A stretch of DNA of 64,000 nucleotides, from positions 3,348,001-3,412,000 of the forward strand of contig NZ_CP197401.1 in the NCBI RefSeq assembly GCF_052162025.1, written 5' to 3'. Position numbers and translations under genes: made by a program. The DNA is from Methylobacter sp015476545. GTDB lineage: Bacteria; Pseudomonadota; Gammaproteobacteria; Methylococcales; Methylomonadaceae. Below are positions 35,330-44,639 of this stretch, piece by piece (position 1 is the first letter of the stretch; the number at the start of each line of letters is the position of its first letter). The notes under the pieces were generated by a model, which was not told the origin of the DNA, did no database searches, and was given only the letters and a program-made list of their open reading frames with translations.

Positions 35330-36961
35330 ATGGCAGCGGTAGTAAAGCCCTCCCCGCCCCAGTCGACGAGCGCCGGCGAAAAACTGCCTGAGATCGTCGC
35401 GGCCCCGGTCAACGTCGACGAGAAGACGGTCAGCCCCCAGCAATGGATAGGCTTTTTTGCCATGGTCCTGGGGATGTTCCTGGCGGTCCTGGATATCCAG
35501 ATCGTCGCCAGTTCCCTGGAACAGATCCAGGCTGCGCTGTCGGCGACTCAGGATGAGATTACCTGGGTGCAGACCGCCTATCTGGTGGCGGAAGTGGTCA
35601 TCATTCCGTTATCCGGCTGGCTCGGGCGGGCTCTGTCCATGCGCTACCTGTTCGCCCTGTCCAGCGGCGGCTTCACCGTGATGAGCCTCTTGTGCGCGTT
35701 CGCCTGGAACCTGCCGTCCATGATAGTGTTCCGCGCGCTTCAAGGATTTTTCGGAGGCGCGATGATCCCGTCGGTGTTCGCCGTCACCTACACCTTGTTT
35801 CCGCGCCGCCTTCAGCCCACGATGACAATCGTCGTCGCCATGGTGGTGACGGTCGCGCCCACGGCGGGTCCGGTGCTGGGCGGCTATCTCACCGAAGTGG
35901 CGTCCTGGAACACGATGTTCCTGATCAACCTGGTGCCAGGCATTCTGGTATCCGTGGCTACCGGGATGTTTCTGCGCGTGGACGAGCCGGACTGGGCGCT
36001 GCTGAAGCGGATCGACTTCCGCGGCATCCTGTATATCGTTGTATTCCTCGGCAGCACGGAATTCGTGCTGGAGGAAGGCGTGCGCGAGGAATGGTTCGAC
36101 AGCCGCGAGATCGTGTTCTTCACCCTGGTCGCGGCCGTCTCCGGCATCGCCATGTTCTACCGGGAGCTGACCATCGAACACCCGATCGTGGACCTGTGGG
36201 CGTTCCGCAACCGCAATTTCGCCATTGGCTGCCTGTTCAGCTTCATTCTCGGCATCGGGCTCTACTCCATCATTTTCCTGATGCCGACCTATCTGACCAC
36301 GGTCAAAGGACTGAACAGCCTACAGGTCGGCCAGTACATCATGGTCACTGGTCTGTTTCAGTTCGCCTCCGCCTTCATCGCCGGACGGGTTGCCAAAAAG
36401 CTTGGCCCGCGCCTGACGTTGGCCCTTGGGCTGTTCGGTTTCGGCCTCGGTACTTTGATAAACAGCAACCTGACCCATGAAGCCGGATACTGGGAATTCT
36501 TCTGGCCGCAGGCGCTCCGGGGCTTCTGCCTGATGTTCTGCTTCCTGCCCATCAATTACTTGACTTTCGGCACGCTGCCGCCGGAAGAAGTGAAAAACGC
36601 CAGCGGGCTGTACAATCTCATGCGAAACCTGGGCGGCGCCATCGGCCTGGCGCTCGCCAACAGCCTCATGATCCGGCTGAACAAGGAACATTACGCCGTA
36701 TTGCGCGAAGCGGTTAAGCCCGGTTCGGCAACAGCTCAGGCCCTGTTGGGCAGTTTGCAGGAACGATTCAGCTATGCGTCGCTGCCCGACAGTGATCTGG
36801 CCGCGCTGAAGCAGGTTTACGGTCTGGTCAGGCGCGAAGCGGAAGTGCTTACCATCAATACCCTGTTCAATATCCTGGCCTTGATCTTCTTCCTGGCCTT
36901 ATTGCTGATACCGCTGATTAGAACAGCGCCGGCGGCTTCTGGCGGCGCGGGCCGCCGTTGA
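35330..36961 (+). CDS. emrB: EmrB-like MFS exporter (DHA2 family, 14 helices)
   Basis: 543 residues with about 14 membrane segments. A cytoplasmic N-terminal tail is followed by FAMVLGMFLAVLDIQIVASS, the LDIQIV motif of DHA2 pumps, then ITWVQTAYLVAEVVIIPLSG, motif A-like GWLGRALSMRYLF and motif C region APTAGPVLGGYL. The late loop NASGLYNLMRNLGGAIG is typical of EmrB/QacA pumps. It uses the proton gradient to drive efflux. It forms one unit with emrA. In siderophore and antibiotic clusters such pumps export the product or give self-protection; the same is inferred here. Confidence 0.85.
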   Translation: MAAVVKPSPPQSTSAGEKLPEIVAAPVNVDEKTVSPQQWIGFFAMVLGMFLAVLDIQIVASSLEQIQAALSATQDEITWVQTAYLVAEVVIIPLSGWLGRALSMRYLFALSSGGFTVMSLLCAFAWNLPSMIVFRALQGFFGGAMIPSVFAVTYTLFPRRLQPTMTIVVAMVVTVAPTAGPVLGGYLTEVASWNTMFLINLVPGILVSVATGMFLRVDEPDWALLKRIDFRGILYIVVFLGSTEFVLEEGVREEWFDSREIVFFTLVAAVSGIAMFYRELTIEHPIVDLWAFRNRNFAIGCLFSFILGIGLYSIIFLMPTYLTTVKGLNSLQVGQYIMVTGLFQFASAFIAGRVAKKLGPRLTLALGLFGFGLGTLINSNLTHEAGYWEFFWPQALRGFCLMFCFLPINYLTFGTLPPEEVKNASGLYNLMRNLGGAIGLALANSLMIRLNKEHYAVLREAVKPGSATAQALLGSLQERFSYASLPDSDLAALKQVYGLVRREAEVLTINTLFNILALIFFLALLLIPLIRTAPAASGGAGRR

Positions 36962-37679
36962 CCCTTCATCAGAAAAATAAGGAGATGCCTTTTATACCGG
37001 CGTCATGGGCGCCCAACCAGGAAAAGTCATCATCCTGAAAAGCCCGCATAAAAACGATTCACTTCGCCAATCGCTCAACATGGTTTGATGCGCAAGCCCT
37101 GGCGCATGCTAAGGATCTGGTTAAAAAATAACTTTCCGATTTATTGATAAAATCAGTTCTTGTAGGGGCGAATTCATTCACCTATGGCGACTCGTCAAAA
37201 TTCAGGGAAGTTATTTCTCGCCGTATCCTAAACGAAACGCCTCCCTCCAAAGAGCCGGGATCTAAACCTGACATGCCCGGCGACTCTGTTGATCAAGCAG
37301 ATATGCCAGGTCTTCAGGCTGGCTGATGATGTAAAAGTGTTGACAATGCGCCACATCAATTGTAAAAAATAACCTACGCCAATTCTATGTGGCTCCACTA
37401 CTTTACTGTTCCGGCAAAGCACCGGAGTGAAGGTGGCAATAAAAACAATAAATCAGTCATAAAACGTCTTAACTATACGCTTTAAATTGTATGTTGCGAC
37501 AATGGGCTTCACTTTTGCCGAGAATGACATTGTCATTGAAAAACTGGAAAATCATATCCGCATAACCGGGTATTTTCTCCATTAATACAATCTAAGACCC
37601 CGTCGGGCGGCGCTTACCATCATCACCGCATTGCGAAGGACTGGCGTATTTGTAGAGTATTTACATAGCAGGAGGAGTG
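36962..37679. other. Gene-free region with a dispersed palindromic repeat
   Basis: About 720 bp. Near 37160-37182 it holds TGTAGGGGCGAATTCATTCA, related to the CGAATTCATTCG hairpins in the elements at 16427 and 52209. At about 37050-37129 one frame encodes HFANRSTWFDAQALAHAKDL and ends at a TAA, looking like the tail of a lost gene but too short to assign. No other gene is supported. Confidence 0.45.
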
Positions 37680-39623
37680 ATGAGGTCGTATTTCAATTTA
37701 TTCAGCGCGGGCACACTAGCGATTACACTGACCGCTTTAAGCGCCTGTACAGAAACCGATTATTCGCGCAAAGCACCCGAAGCGAAGAAAAAACACAACT
37801 GGGCACAAGAGAAAAAACTGCGTGAACAACAACAGGCGTCCTACTTAAACGATACAACAGTCAGATCCATATCCACCGACGACGCCACCCGCGCGCCCTG
37901 GTACAGCAATCGCCTGGGGTATGCCTGGTTTACTGACAGCCCTTTGGGTTTGAACGGAACCCCTTACGTATTATTGCGAGCCCTCATTGAGCTGTATCCG
38001 GAAATCTGGCAAGGCGAAGGTTCGCTCGGAAACCTCGGCTTCGGACCGCATCCGGACGACTATGATCCAGCCACGGGAAAACTCTTGCCGGCCGAGCAGC
38101 GCCATCCTTTACCCTATGGACTGGTTACCGCCCAGGATCCAAATCTGCCCGAGGAGGAGAGAACCGACAATGTATTTTTCTCCTGCGCCGCCTGCCATAC
38201 AGGACGGGTCTATGTAAAAGGCCGGGTTCGGCATTACGTCGGGGCGCCCAACACAGAGATTGAAGCGCAAGCTTATGCAGGCTTAATCTACAAGACAGGA
38301 AAAGCGATCCTGAAAATCGATAACTCCACCACGCCGGTGCAAGTGCAGGTCAACCCAGCAGAGGCTGTCAAAATTGCCGATTTTCTAAAGAACAAGATAG
38401 CGGCGGATCCCGCCTGGTTTTACGGCGGACGGACGGACGAAGAGCGTCATGCCAACGTAGAGAAGGCCAAGGTGCAGGTGGGCCGCGTTCTCAAGAACTT
38501 CAACAGGGCGCTTGGGACGTTGGCGCAATCTTCCGCCAAAACCGAGCTCATGTATATTACGCTTGCCTCCAAATTATCTTATACAGAGAAGAACGGCCAG
38601 CAATCGCCAGGCATTTTCGGTCCGCGTCCCGGACGCATGGATGCTTTTGGCCTCGCGACGGGATTGGTGGCGCTGCATGCCAAGCGGGAAAGCTTCTTTG
38701 AACGCTTGCCCGGCAATCATCCGTTCTTTGAAGGATTGGAGAATCTCGAGGGCAGCGCCAAATACCAGGCGGCCGGCCAGAGACTGTTTGAAACCGCGCC
38801 GCAATGGATGCCTCGCGATCCCGCCCCCTCCGACATCAAAGCGCTTTGGAATCTGCATGACAACGCTTATGCGAATTGGGATGGAAACCAGGCAGAGGAA
38901 GCTCGGGTTATAGCTTCCGGAGTCTCCTCCGTCGGCGATCCATCCAAAGTCGATATTCGTATTCATGAAGCCATGAATCCTCTCATTAACGATTTGCCCC
39001 CTTCGCCCTACCCCTTCAATGTCAATCTCAAGCTGGCGGATCAAGGCAAACCCCTGTTTGAGAAGGAATGCGCGAGCGCTTGCCATTTCGCCGACAATCC
39101 CAAAATCTATAACGTCACAACCGATATGAATCGTGCGGCACAGATCTCTCCCACTGCCCGTCTCGGATTGCTGGAACTCACCCGGGAAGCTTGTGAACGT
39201 TATGTGGAACAGGGGGGCAGTGACTGGTGCCGACCTAAACAGGGCAGCCGGGAAGCGGATGATGAGGCGTACTTCGTCACGCCTCGCGGCGACAAGGCCG
39301 GTTATAAGGCCAATGTGCTGCATGGCATCTGGGCCCAGGCGCCCTACCTGCACAACGGCTCGGTGCCGACCCTCTGGCACCTTATGCGCCCGGCAGAACG
39401 GCCGGCAACATTCATCCGGGGCAATATAAAATATGATGAAGCCCGTGTCGGCTTTGTATGGAATAAAACTCCGAAGCCGGATGAATACGGCGAGGGCGAC
39501 GCCGTACATTATGCCGAACATGACGCCAGCCTGCGTGGCAACTCGAATCAGGGGCATACCTTCGGCAGCCAATGGACCGATGACCAGGTACGGGCGGTCA
39601 TCGAATATATGAAAACACTCTAG
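37680..39623 (+). CDS. RoxA-like dihaem c-type cytochrome lipoprotein
   Basis: About 647 residues. The signal peptide ends at the lipobox ALSAC, so the protein is probably anchored in a membrane facing the periplasm. Haem site 1 is CAACH (near 170, FFSCAACHTGR). Haem site 2 is CASACH (near 464), a CX3CH motif rather than the usual CX2CH. The C-terminal APYLHNGSVPTLWHLM, RPATFIRG and VGFVWN match the dihaem peroxidase/rubber oxygenase (RoxA) branch, whose members cleave polyisoprene with O2; others are peroxidases. AGGAGGAG precedes the ATG. It is 20 bp upstream of a P450 gene, suggesting a joint oxidative pathway. Substrate unknown; the RoxA family call is moderate. Confidence 0.75.
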   Translation: MRSYFNLFSAGTLAITLTALSACTETDYSRKAPEAKKKHNWAQEKKLREQQQASYLNDTTVRSISTDDATRAPWYSNRLGYAWFTDSPLGLNGTPYVLLRALIELYPEIWQGEGSLGNLGFGPHPDDYDPATGKLLPAEQRHPLPYGLVTAQDPNLPEEERTDNVFFSCAACHTGRVYVKGRVRHYVGAPNTEIEAQAYAGLIYKTGKAILKIDNSTTPVQVQVNPAEAVKIADFLKNKIAADPAWFYGGRTDEERHANVEKAKVQVGRVLKNFNRALGTLAQSSAKTELMYITLASKLSYTEKNGQQSPGIFGPRPGRMDAFGLATGLVALHAKRESFFERLPGNHPFFEGLENLEGSAKYQAAGQRLFETAPQWMPRDPAPSDIKALWNLHDNAYANWDGNQAEEARVIASGVSSVGDPSKVDIRIHEAMNPLINDLPPSPYPFNVNLKLADQGKPLFEKECASACHFADNPKIYNVTTDMNRAAQISPTARLGLLELTREACERYVEQGGSDWCRPKQGSREADDEAYFVTPRGDKAGYKANVLHGIWAQAPYLHNGSVPTLWHLMRPAERPATFIRGNIKYDEARVGFVWNKTPKPDEYGEGDAVHYAEHDASLRGNSNQGHTFGSQWTDDQVRAVIEYMKTL

Positions 39624-39643
39624 GCGCTGGCAAGGAGAACACT

Positions 39644-41497
39644 ATGGCTCTTTGGAATTGGCACTCGCTCATAAACAGCCCCGCTGCGTTTTTCAACACG
39701 ATCATTACACTGGCAAAACGGATATGCACGGGAATCAGCTCTGCTGAAATGGGGAAAACACCTGCGCAAACCGGCGATAAGCCGGAAAATATCCCGACCG
39801 CGGTTTTTTTGGAAAAAATTGCCGCAGCGGAACAAAAAACGCCTTTAGTTCCCATGCCTGATCCGGATGATCCCCGCTACGATGCTGACCGTGCCGCTTA
39901 TGAAGCGGATAAAAAGGCCTATGAAGCCGCACTCCAGGCGCGCGGCGCCGCGGTCGCCGGTATTATTGCCGCCAGCTTGAGAAACCGGCCTTATGACATG
40001 CTGCAGGAATTGCTGGACCAGCCGAAGGACGCGATGCCATTTTTCAAGCCGGCTGTCGGTCCGGCCGTAGTGGTACGCCATGCTCACGTGATCAAATGCC
40101 TGGAACGCACGGATTTATTTACTGTGGATCCCTATGTCTTGGAGATGGTCAAGGCCAATGACGATAACGCCAGAAATCCCGAACTTTCGCCTCCCTTCAT
40201 GCTGGGCACGGACAAAGATGAATGGTATCTCCCGGACGACGTTCTGTTGAGACGGGTCGTCTCCCGCCAGGATGAAAAGATCCTGACCGCGCTGGCGAGG
40301 CAGGAGGCGGAATACTGGACGCAACGGGCGAAGGAGGAAGGCCGAGGCGAAATCGACATTGTACCGACCCTTGCGCGCTTCGTCCCCTTGCGCATCGTCA
40401 GCGATTATCTGGGCGTCCATTATTATTCCGCCGGCGAGCCTTCCTGCCTGCCCGGCCTGCGAGGCGGAGACACGTTTCCCCTGGATGACGGACTGCGGCA
40501 GGTTTTCACCTTTCAGCAGATTCAGGAAGGCATCGTACCGACAAGCGATAATCTGTTCAACTGGGTGAAAGACGCCTTCCGCAATATCTTTAACAACTTC
40601 AATCCTGCAGACCCTTTGTTTGCCCAGTTTCGCCAGCAAGGCCTGCAGGCCACCGAGTACCTGACCGCCTATATCCATGAACTGCTCAAATTCTACAAGG
40701 GGAAACTTCAGCGAGGCGAGCCGGTTCCCGACACCATGCTGACCCGTCTCCTGCAATTGCAGTTGAATTTAACCAGCGGTCAGGATACGGCGCTGGAGCA
40801 GGAATTGCAGGACGCGCTTGGATCTCTTCTGCCTTCTGGCGAATTAGGCAGACGGTTGTCCGACTCGCAGATCCGCGCCAATGTCTTCGGCACGGTTGTC
40901 GGCGGCGTCGTCAATCCGGAGGAAGCCAGCGCGAGGGTCATCGACGCGATCCTGTCTCTGAAGGATGGCAAGTATCCGGTGTTAAACGGCTCCACTTATC
41001 AGCGGGCGCTGGAAATGGCTCAAGTACCGGCGGGCAGCCCGCGGGAAACTGAAAGCCTCGGCATCCTGCGCAAGTACGCCCAGGAAGGATTGCGCCTTGA
41101 ACCGCAAGGGGAAGTGTTGATCAGGCGCTGCATCAAAGACAATACGGAACTTGACGGCATACCCATCCGCAAGGGAACTCTAGTTTTCGTCTCTCACGCG
41201 GCGGCGATGCGAGACCCGGAAGCCGTGCCCGATCCCCTGGCTTTCGATATCACCCGGGACGAGCGTCCGGTCGCTTACCACAAAGATCGGACGCGGGGCG
41301 ACGAAGCGCCGCAGAGCGCCCTTTATCTCCAGCACGGCTTTGGGCGGCACAAATGCCTCGGCCGCTACGCTTCGGAAATCACCCTCCAGGAAACGCTGCG
41401 GGCCATGCTGCGCTTAGGTAACCTGGAACGGCTTAGCCATCTGCAGATGGACGATCGAAACCTTTATGCCGTCAGTTTACGCGTGGGTTTTAGTTAA
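39644..41497 (+). CDS. Cytochrome P450-family haem-thiolate protein, unusual (peroxygenase/hydroperoxide-isomerase type?)
   Basis: 617 residues, longer than the usual 400-500, with an extra N-terminus of about 110. The ExxR pair (EGLR in KYAQEGLRLEP, near 480) and the haem ligand C571 in GFGRHKCLGRYA are present. The conserved Phe seven residues before the Cys is His. The I-helix reads VVGGVVN (near 419), without the acid-Thr pair that activates O2. Asn-containing I-helices without that Thr are known in P450s that rearrange lipid hydroperoxides (CYP74, fungal Ppo). It may thus process a peroxide rather than act as a monooxygenase. AAGGAG lies seven bases before the ATG. It is located between a RoxA-like cytochrome and an SDR gene on one strand. 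Function is inference. Confidence 0.75.
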   Translation: MALWNWHSLINSPAAFFNTIITLAKRICTGISSAEMGKTPAQTGDKPENIPTAVFLEKIAAAEQKTPLVPMPDPDDPRYDADRAAYEADKKAYEAALQARGAAVAGIIAASLRNRPYDMLQELLDQPKDAMPFFKPAVGPAVVVRHAHVIKCLERTDLFTVDPYVLEMVKANDDNARNPELSPPFMLGTDKDEWYLPDDVLLRRVVSRQDEKILTALARQEAEYWTQRAKEEGRGEIDIVPTLARFVPLRIVSDYLGVHYYSAGEPSCLPGLRGGDTFPLDDGLRQVFTFQQIQEGIVPTSDNLFNWVKDAFRNIFNNFNPADPLFAQFRQQGLQATEYLTAYIHELLKFYKGKLQRGEPVPDTMLTRLLQLQLNLTSGQDTALEQELQDALGSLLPSGELGRRLSDSQIRANVFGTVVGGVVNPEEASARVIDAILSLKDGKYPVLNGSTYQRALEMAQVPAGSPRETESLGILRKYAQEGLRLEPQGEVLIRRCIKDNTELDGIPIRKGTLVFVSHAAAMRDPEAVPDPLAFDITRDERPVAYHKDRTRGDEAPQSALYLQHGFGRHKCLGRYASEITLQETLRAMLRLGNLERLSHLQMDDRNLYAVSLRVGFS

Positions 41498-41567
41498 CGA
41501 TGAAGCGCTTACATTTATTGTTATTCAGTCTTTTGAATCAGTTAAAACGTTCACAGGGGATTTCGAC

Positions 41568-42581
41568 ATGAATATACTTGTTACCGGAGCGACTGGCTTC
41601 CTTGGGTATCACGTTGTTAAGCTGCTTAATATCCGCAAGGAACGGCCCCGCGTATTACTGCCTGCCGACATTGATCCCAATTTGCCGGCCCTGAAAGCCC
41701 TGAAAAAGCTCGACATTGAAGTGGTTGAAGGCAACACGCATGACATGGCTTCACTGCAGGCCGCCTGTGCAGGCATCGATACGGCTTTGCATCTGGAATT
41801 TGCGATTGCGTTGGGCGGCGGCGAGCAGGCAGAACGGACTTTGTACGAAAAAAATGTAGTCGGCATGCGCAATTTGCTGGATGCCGCCGCACGTGCCGGT
41901 GTCGCGAATGTCGTAGTGAGCAGCAGCGTGCTTACCGTAGGCCTGAACCACAATCCGCTTCCGCTCGATGAGGGAGCCGATTGGGATCGTTACGCCATCT
42001 CCCTGCCCTATGCCCTATCCCGGCGTCAGGCCGAGCAGGAGGCGCTGGCTCGCTTCCCCGAGGGCATGCCCAAGGTTGTCGTGGTTAATCCTGCCTTTAC
42101 ATTAGGCCCGGAAGACTGGGTCGGAGCGCCGGCAAACAAACTGATAATGAAAATGGCTAAACCCGGATTCCGCATTACCGCGCCGATCGGTTTCGGCATT
42201 CTCGACGTTCGCGATTACGCCGATGGCGTGCTGCGCGCCGCTGAGCGCGGTACCTCCGGCCAGCGCTACATTCTCAGCGGAGAGAATATGATGCCTGATC
42301 CGCTCGTAAGAAAAGTCGCAGAAACGGCCGGGATAAAACCGCCTGCCTGGCTGTTCTCCCTGCGCGCCTGGATGATTCGTCCCATTATCTCAGCATTGGC
42401 GCTATGGAGCAGACTCAGGGGCAAACCGGTCAAAGTAGCTCCCAGCCTGCTTGACCTATGGGGACGCTATGCCTGGTATGATACCAGCCACGCGCACGAT
42501 GAACTCGGCTGGAAACCCCGCCCGTTGCAGGAATCGCTGCGCGATACCATTCAATGGATGAATGAGAACAGACCTGCATGA
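41568..42581 (+). CDS. NAD-dependent epimerase/dehydratase (extended SDR, 3-beta-HSD/HpnA-like)
   Basis: 337 residues from the ATG at 41568, chosen because GGGGA stands seven bases before it; an upstream start would overlap the P450 gene. The N-terminal VTGATGFLGYHVV is the Rossmann GxxGxxG motif, followed by VVEGNTHD. The active-site block is YALSRRQAE, in which the usual YxxxK Lys is Arg. AFTLGPEDW and ILSGENM fit dihydroflavonol reductase/3-beta-hydroxysteroid dehydrogenase/hopanoid HpnA relatives. It is likely to oxidise or reduce a hydroxyl/keto group on a lipid-like product of the two upstream haem proteins. The Lys-to-Arg change may reduce activity. Substrate not known. Confidence 0.8.
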   Translation: MNILVTGATGFLGYHVVKLLNIRKERPRVLLPADIDPNLPALKALKKLDIEVVEGNTHDMASLQAACAGIDTALHLEFAIALGGGEQAERTLYEKNVVGMRNLLDAAARAGVANVVVSSSVLTVGLNHNPLPLDEGADWDRYAISLPYALSRRQAEQEALARFPEGMPKVVVVNPAFTLGPEDWVGAPANKLIMKMAKPGFRITAPIGFGILDVRDYADGVLRAAERGTSGQRYILSGENMMPDPLVRKVAETAGIKPPAWLFSLRAWMIRPIISALALWSRLRGKPVKVAPSLLDLWGRYAWYDTSHAHDELGWKPRPLQESLRDTIQWMNENRPA

Positions 42582-42861
42582 ATATGCCCGCCTCGCCAGG
42601 TGTGCCCGGACTGTCCCTTTCCATTCTGTCGCGTTAGCCGAAAGGCGCCTGACTCAAGCAAGGCATTTCTCCGTCAAACGGATCGCAATGATCGGCTTCA
42701 AAGGATCATTAAAGCAACAAGAAATGGATTTGTCTTCGCATCGGATTACGTTAGAATTTTTCTATTCTTGCTGATAGTATTTTTATACGATCAACCCTCG
42801 CCCACTGCATTAACAGGCGAACTTAACTATTCCATAACGACAATCAATAATAAGGAATGAA

Positions 42862-43194
42862 ATGAATAAGAAAATTTTAGTAATCACAGCGTCTTTATGC
42901 ATCGGCTTATCGGCATGCAGTGGAGAGAAAGGCGATGAATATAAAGTTAAGTCCGCTTTTATCAATAGTTGCGTAAAACAGGAGAGTTCCTCACGTTCTG
43001 AGGAACAGGCCCAATCCTACTGTGATTGCGTAGCCGATTCGGTTTTCAGCAACAGGGACATTTCCGATGAAACCAAAAAGCTTATGTCGACTATGAGCGA
43101 TAAGGACAGCAAGCTATATAAACAAAATGATGCGGCAATGGTCAGGGGCGCGCTTATGTCTTGCTACACCGCTAACTTTTACAAGAAAAAATAA
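42862..43194 (+). CDS. Small lipoprotein, unknown function
   Basis: 110 residues. MNKKILVITASLCIGLSAC is a clear lipoprotein signal with the lipobox LSAC. The mature part is hydrophilic with conserved-looking Cys residues (SCVKQ, YCDCVADSV, SCYTANF), the pattern of small periplasmic proteins with two disulfides. AAGGAA precedes the ATG. It stands alone between the SDR gene and a convergent glycosyltransferase gene. No family is recognised. Confidence 0.7.
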   Translation: MNKKILVITASLCIGLSACSGEKGDEYKVKSAFINSCVKQESSSRSEEQAQSYCDCVADSVFSNRDISDETKKLMSTMSDKDSKLYKQNDAAMVRGALMSCYTANFYKKK

Positions 43195-43349
43195 GACTTA
43201 ATACCTGATTTGCATATCCGGCCAGTACGCGCTGGGCCGCTATCTGCTGGTCCAATAACTGAGACACAGGCAGTGAAGCGAACACCGAGCTGGCCGGCTT
43301 TCCCGGGACAGGCATGATGCATGCTGCAAACGGTCCTCGCAACAACAAA

Positions 43350-44639
43350 TCATACAGCCCCCCGGCCCTGCGCTTCCGGGCTGCCGAGTGCGGCCACGGC
43401 GGCGCCTGTCAAACCTTTGAGAATGTTCCATTCGGCCTCGACAAGATGCACCACCTGCTCCCATTGCTCGTCTTCTGCAGTATGATCGGCCAATACCCGC
43501 GCACGTAATGTCTCGTAACAGGCCAGTGCCGTAGCCGTCGAGCGCGGCATGGAAAACTCCTCAGCCGTATCAAGGGCGCGCTGCTTGAGCGCTTGTCTTT
43601 CAGTCCGGACCAGACCGGCGACCCATTGCAACGCAGAAACGAAAGCCGAGGCGCTCTCCTCACGCAGCAGCAGCCCGTTGCGCCGGTCCTTGACTATTTC
43701 CCGCACGCCGGGCGCATCCAGACCCACCACCGGCACGCCCGCGGCCATAGCCTCGGCCAGTACCATGCCCTGGGTTTCGCTCTTGGAAGAGAAAGCGAAC
43801 ACATCCATGGCGTGGTAGGCATCTGCCAATTGCCGGGATTCCAGGATGCCTGCCACATACAGGCGCGCGCTCAAGCCCTCGCGCTCGAAAATCGCCCGCA
43901 CATCCGCTTCCGATGGGCCGGTGCCAACCAGCAGGAAACGGGCGCGAGGCTCCAGCTTAAGAAAGGCCACTGCCGCCTCGGCCAGAAACACCAGATTCTT
44001 CTCCGGCGCCAGCCGACCCACATGTCCGACCACAAAGGCATTTTCGGGGATGCCCAGATTCTTGCGGAAGCCAGTCCCATCCCCCTGCGCGAAGTGCTCC
44101 ACGTCTACACCGGTGGGCACCACAGCGATGGGCGTCTCGACGCCGCGCTCGCGCAGCAGTTCGGCGATGCTTTCGCTCGGACTGAACACCTGATCGCACA
44201 GGTTTGCGTAGCGGGTGGCCAGCTCGATGATAAAACGCCGCAAAGCCGGCGAGTTGCCGGGTACGTAATGGGTATATTGTTCGTACAATGTGTGGTGGGT
44301 GAAGACCAGCGGCAGTTTCCGGTAGCGCGCCACGCGCAGCGCCGTCATGCCCAGCAGGAATGAATGGTGGGCATGCACAAGGTCCGGCTGGAAGGCGTCC
44401 AGGGCCTCGGTAAGCAAACCCGGAACCGGCAGCGCGACGGAAAAATCGCTGCCGTTGAAGTTCTGGATGGCCGGCACGCGAACGACATCCGTCTCGTTCT
44501 GCGGCATGCCGTCGAACGCTGGAGCCACCACCAGCACGCGATGGCCGCAACGCCGGTACTCGGCGGTGAAAGCCTCTACCGAGCGAGCTACCCCGCCCAC
44601 ATGCGGCGTGTAGGTATTGGTCAGCATGACGATATTCAT
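43350..44639 (-). CDS. GT4-family glycosyltransferase
   Basis: 429 residues, GT-B fold. The N-terminal TNTYTPHVGGVARSVEAF is the acceptor-domain start of GT4 enzymes such as mannosyl- and glucosyltransferases acting on lipids. HAHHSFLLG, the hinge segment VVPTGVDVEHF, GHVGRLAPEKN and the donor motif E-x7-E (SETQGMVLAEAMAAGVPVV) are present. The start overlaps the end of the glycosidase gene by four bases, so the two are translationally coupled. The sugar and acceptor are unknown. The last 60 residues are helical and not part of the conserved core. A role in alpha-glucan or glycolipid metabolism together with its partner is inferred. Confidence 0.85.
   Translation of the reverse strand: MNIVMLTNTYTPHVGGVARSVEAFTAEYRRCGHRVLVVAPAFDGMPQNETDVVRVPAIQNFNGSDFSVALPVPGLLTEALDAFQPDLVHAHHSFLLGMTALRVARYRKLPLVFTHHTLYEQYTHYVPGNSPALRRFIIELATRYANLCDQVFSPSESIAELLRERGVETPIAVVPTGVDVEHFAQGDGTGFRKNLGIPENAFVVGHVGRLAPEKNLVFLAEAAVAFLKLEPRARFLLVGTGPSEADVRAIFEREGLSARLYVAGILESRQLADAYHAMDVFAFSSKSETQGMVLAEAMAAGVPVVGLDAPGVREIVKDRRNGLLLREESASAFVSALQWVAGLVRTERQALKQRALDTAEEFSMPRSTATALACYETLRARVLADHTAEDEQWEQVVHLVEAEWNILKGLTGAAVAALGSPEAQGRGAV

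Noticed and set aside
22676..36961. Methanobactin or ordinary siderophore operon as explanation of the cluster
   Set aside because: No MbnB/MbnC-type genes, no catechol or hydroxamate enzymes. The ScoC/D/E-type set is specific to isonitrile pathways.
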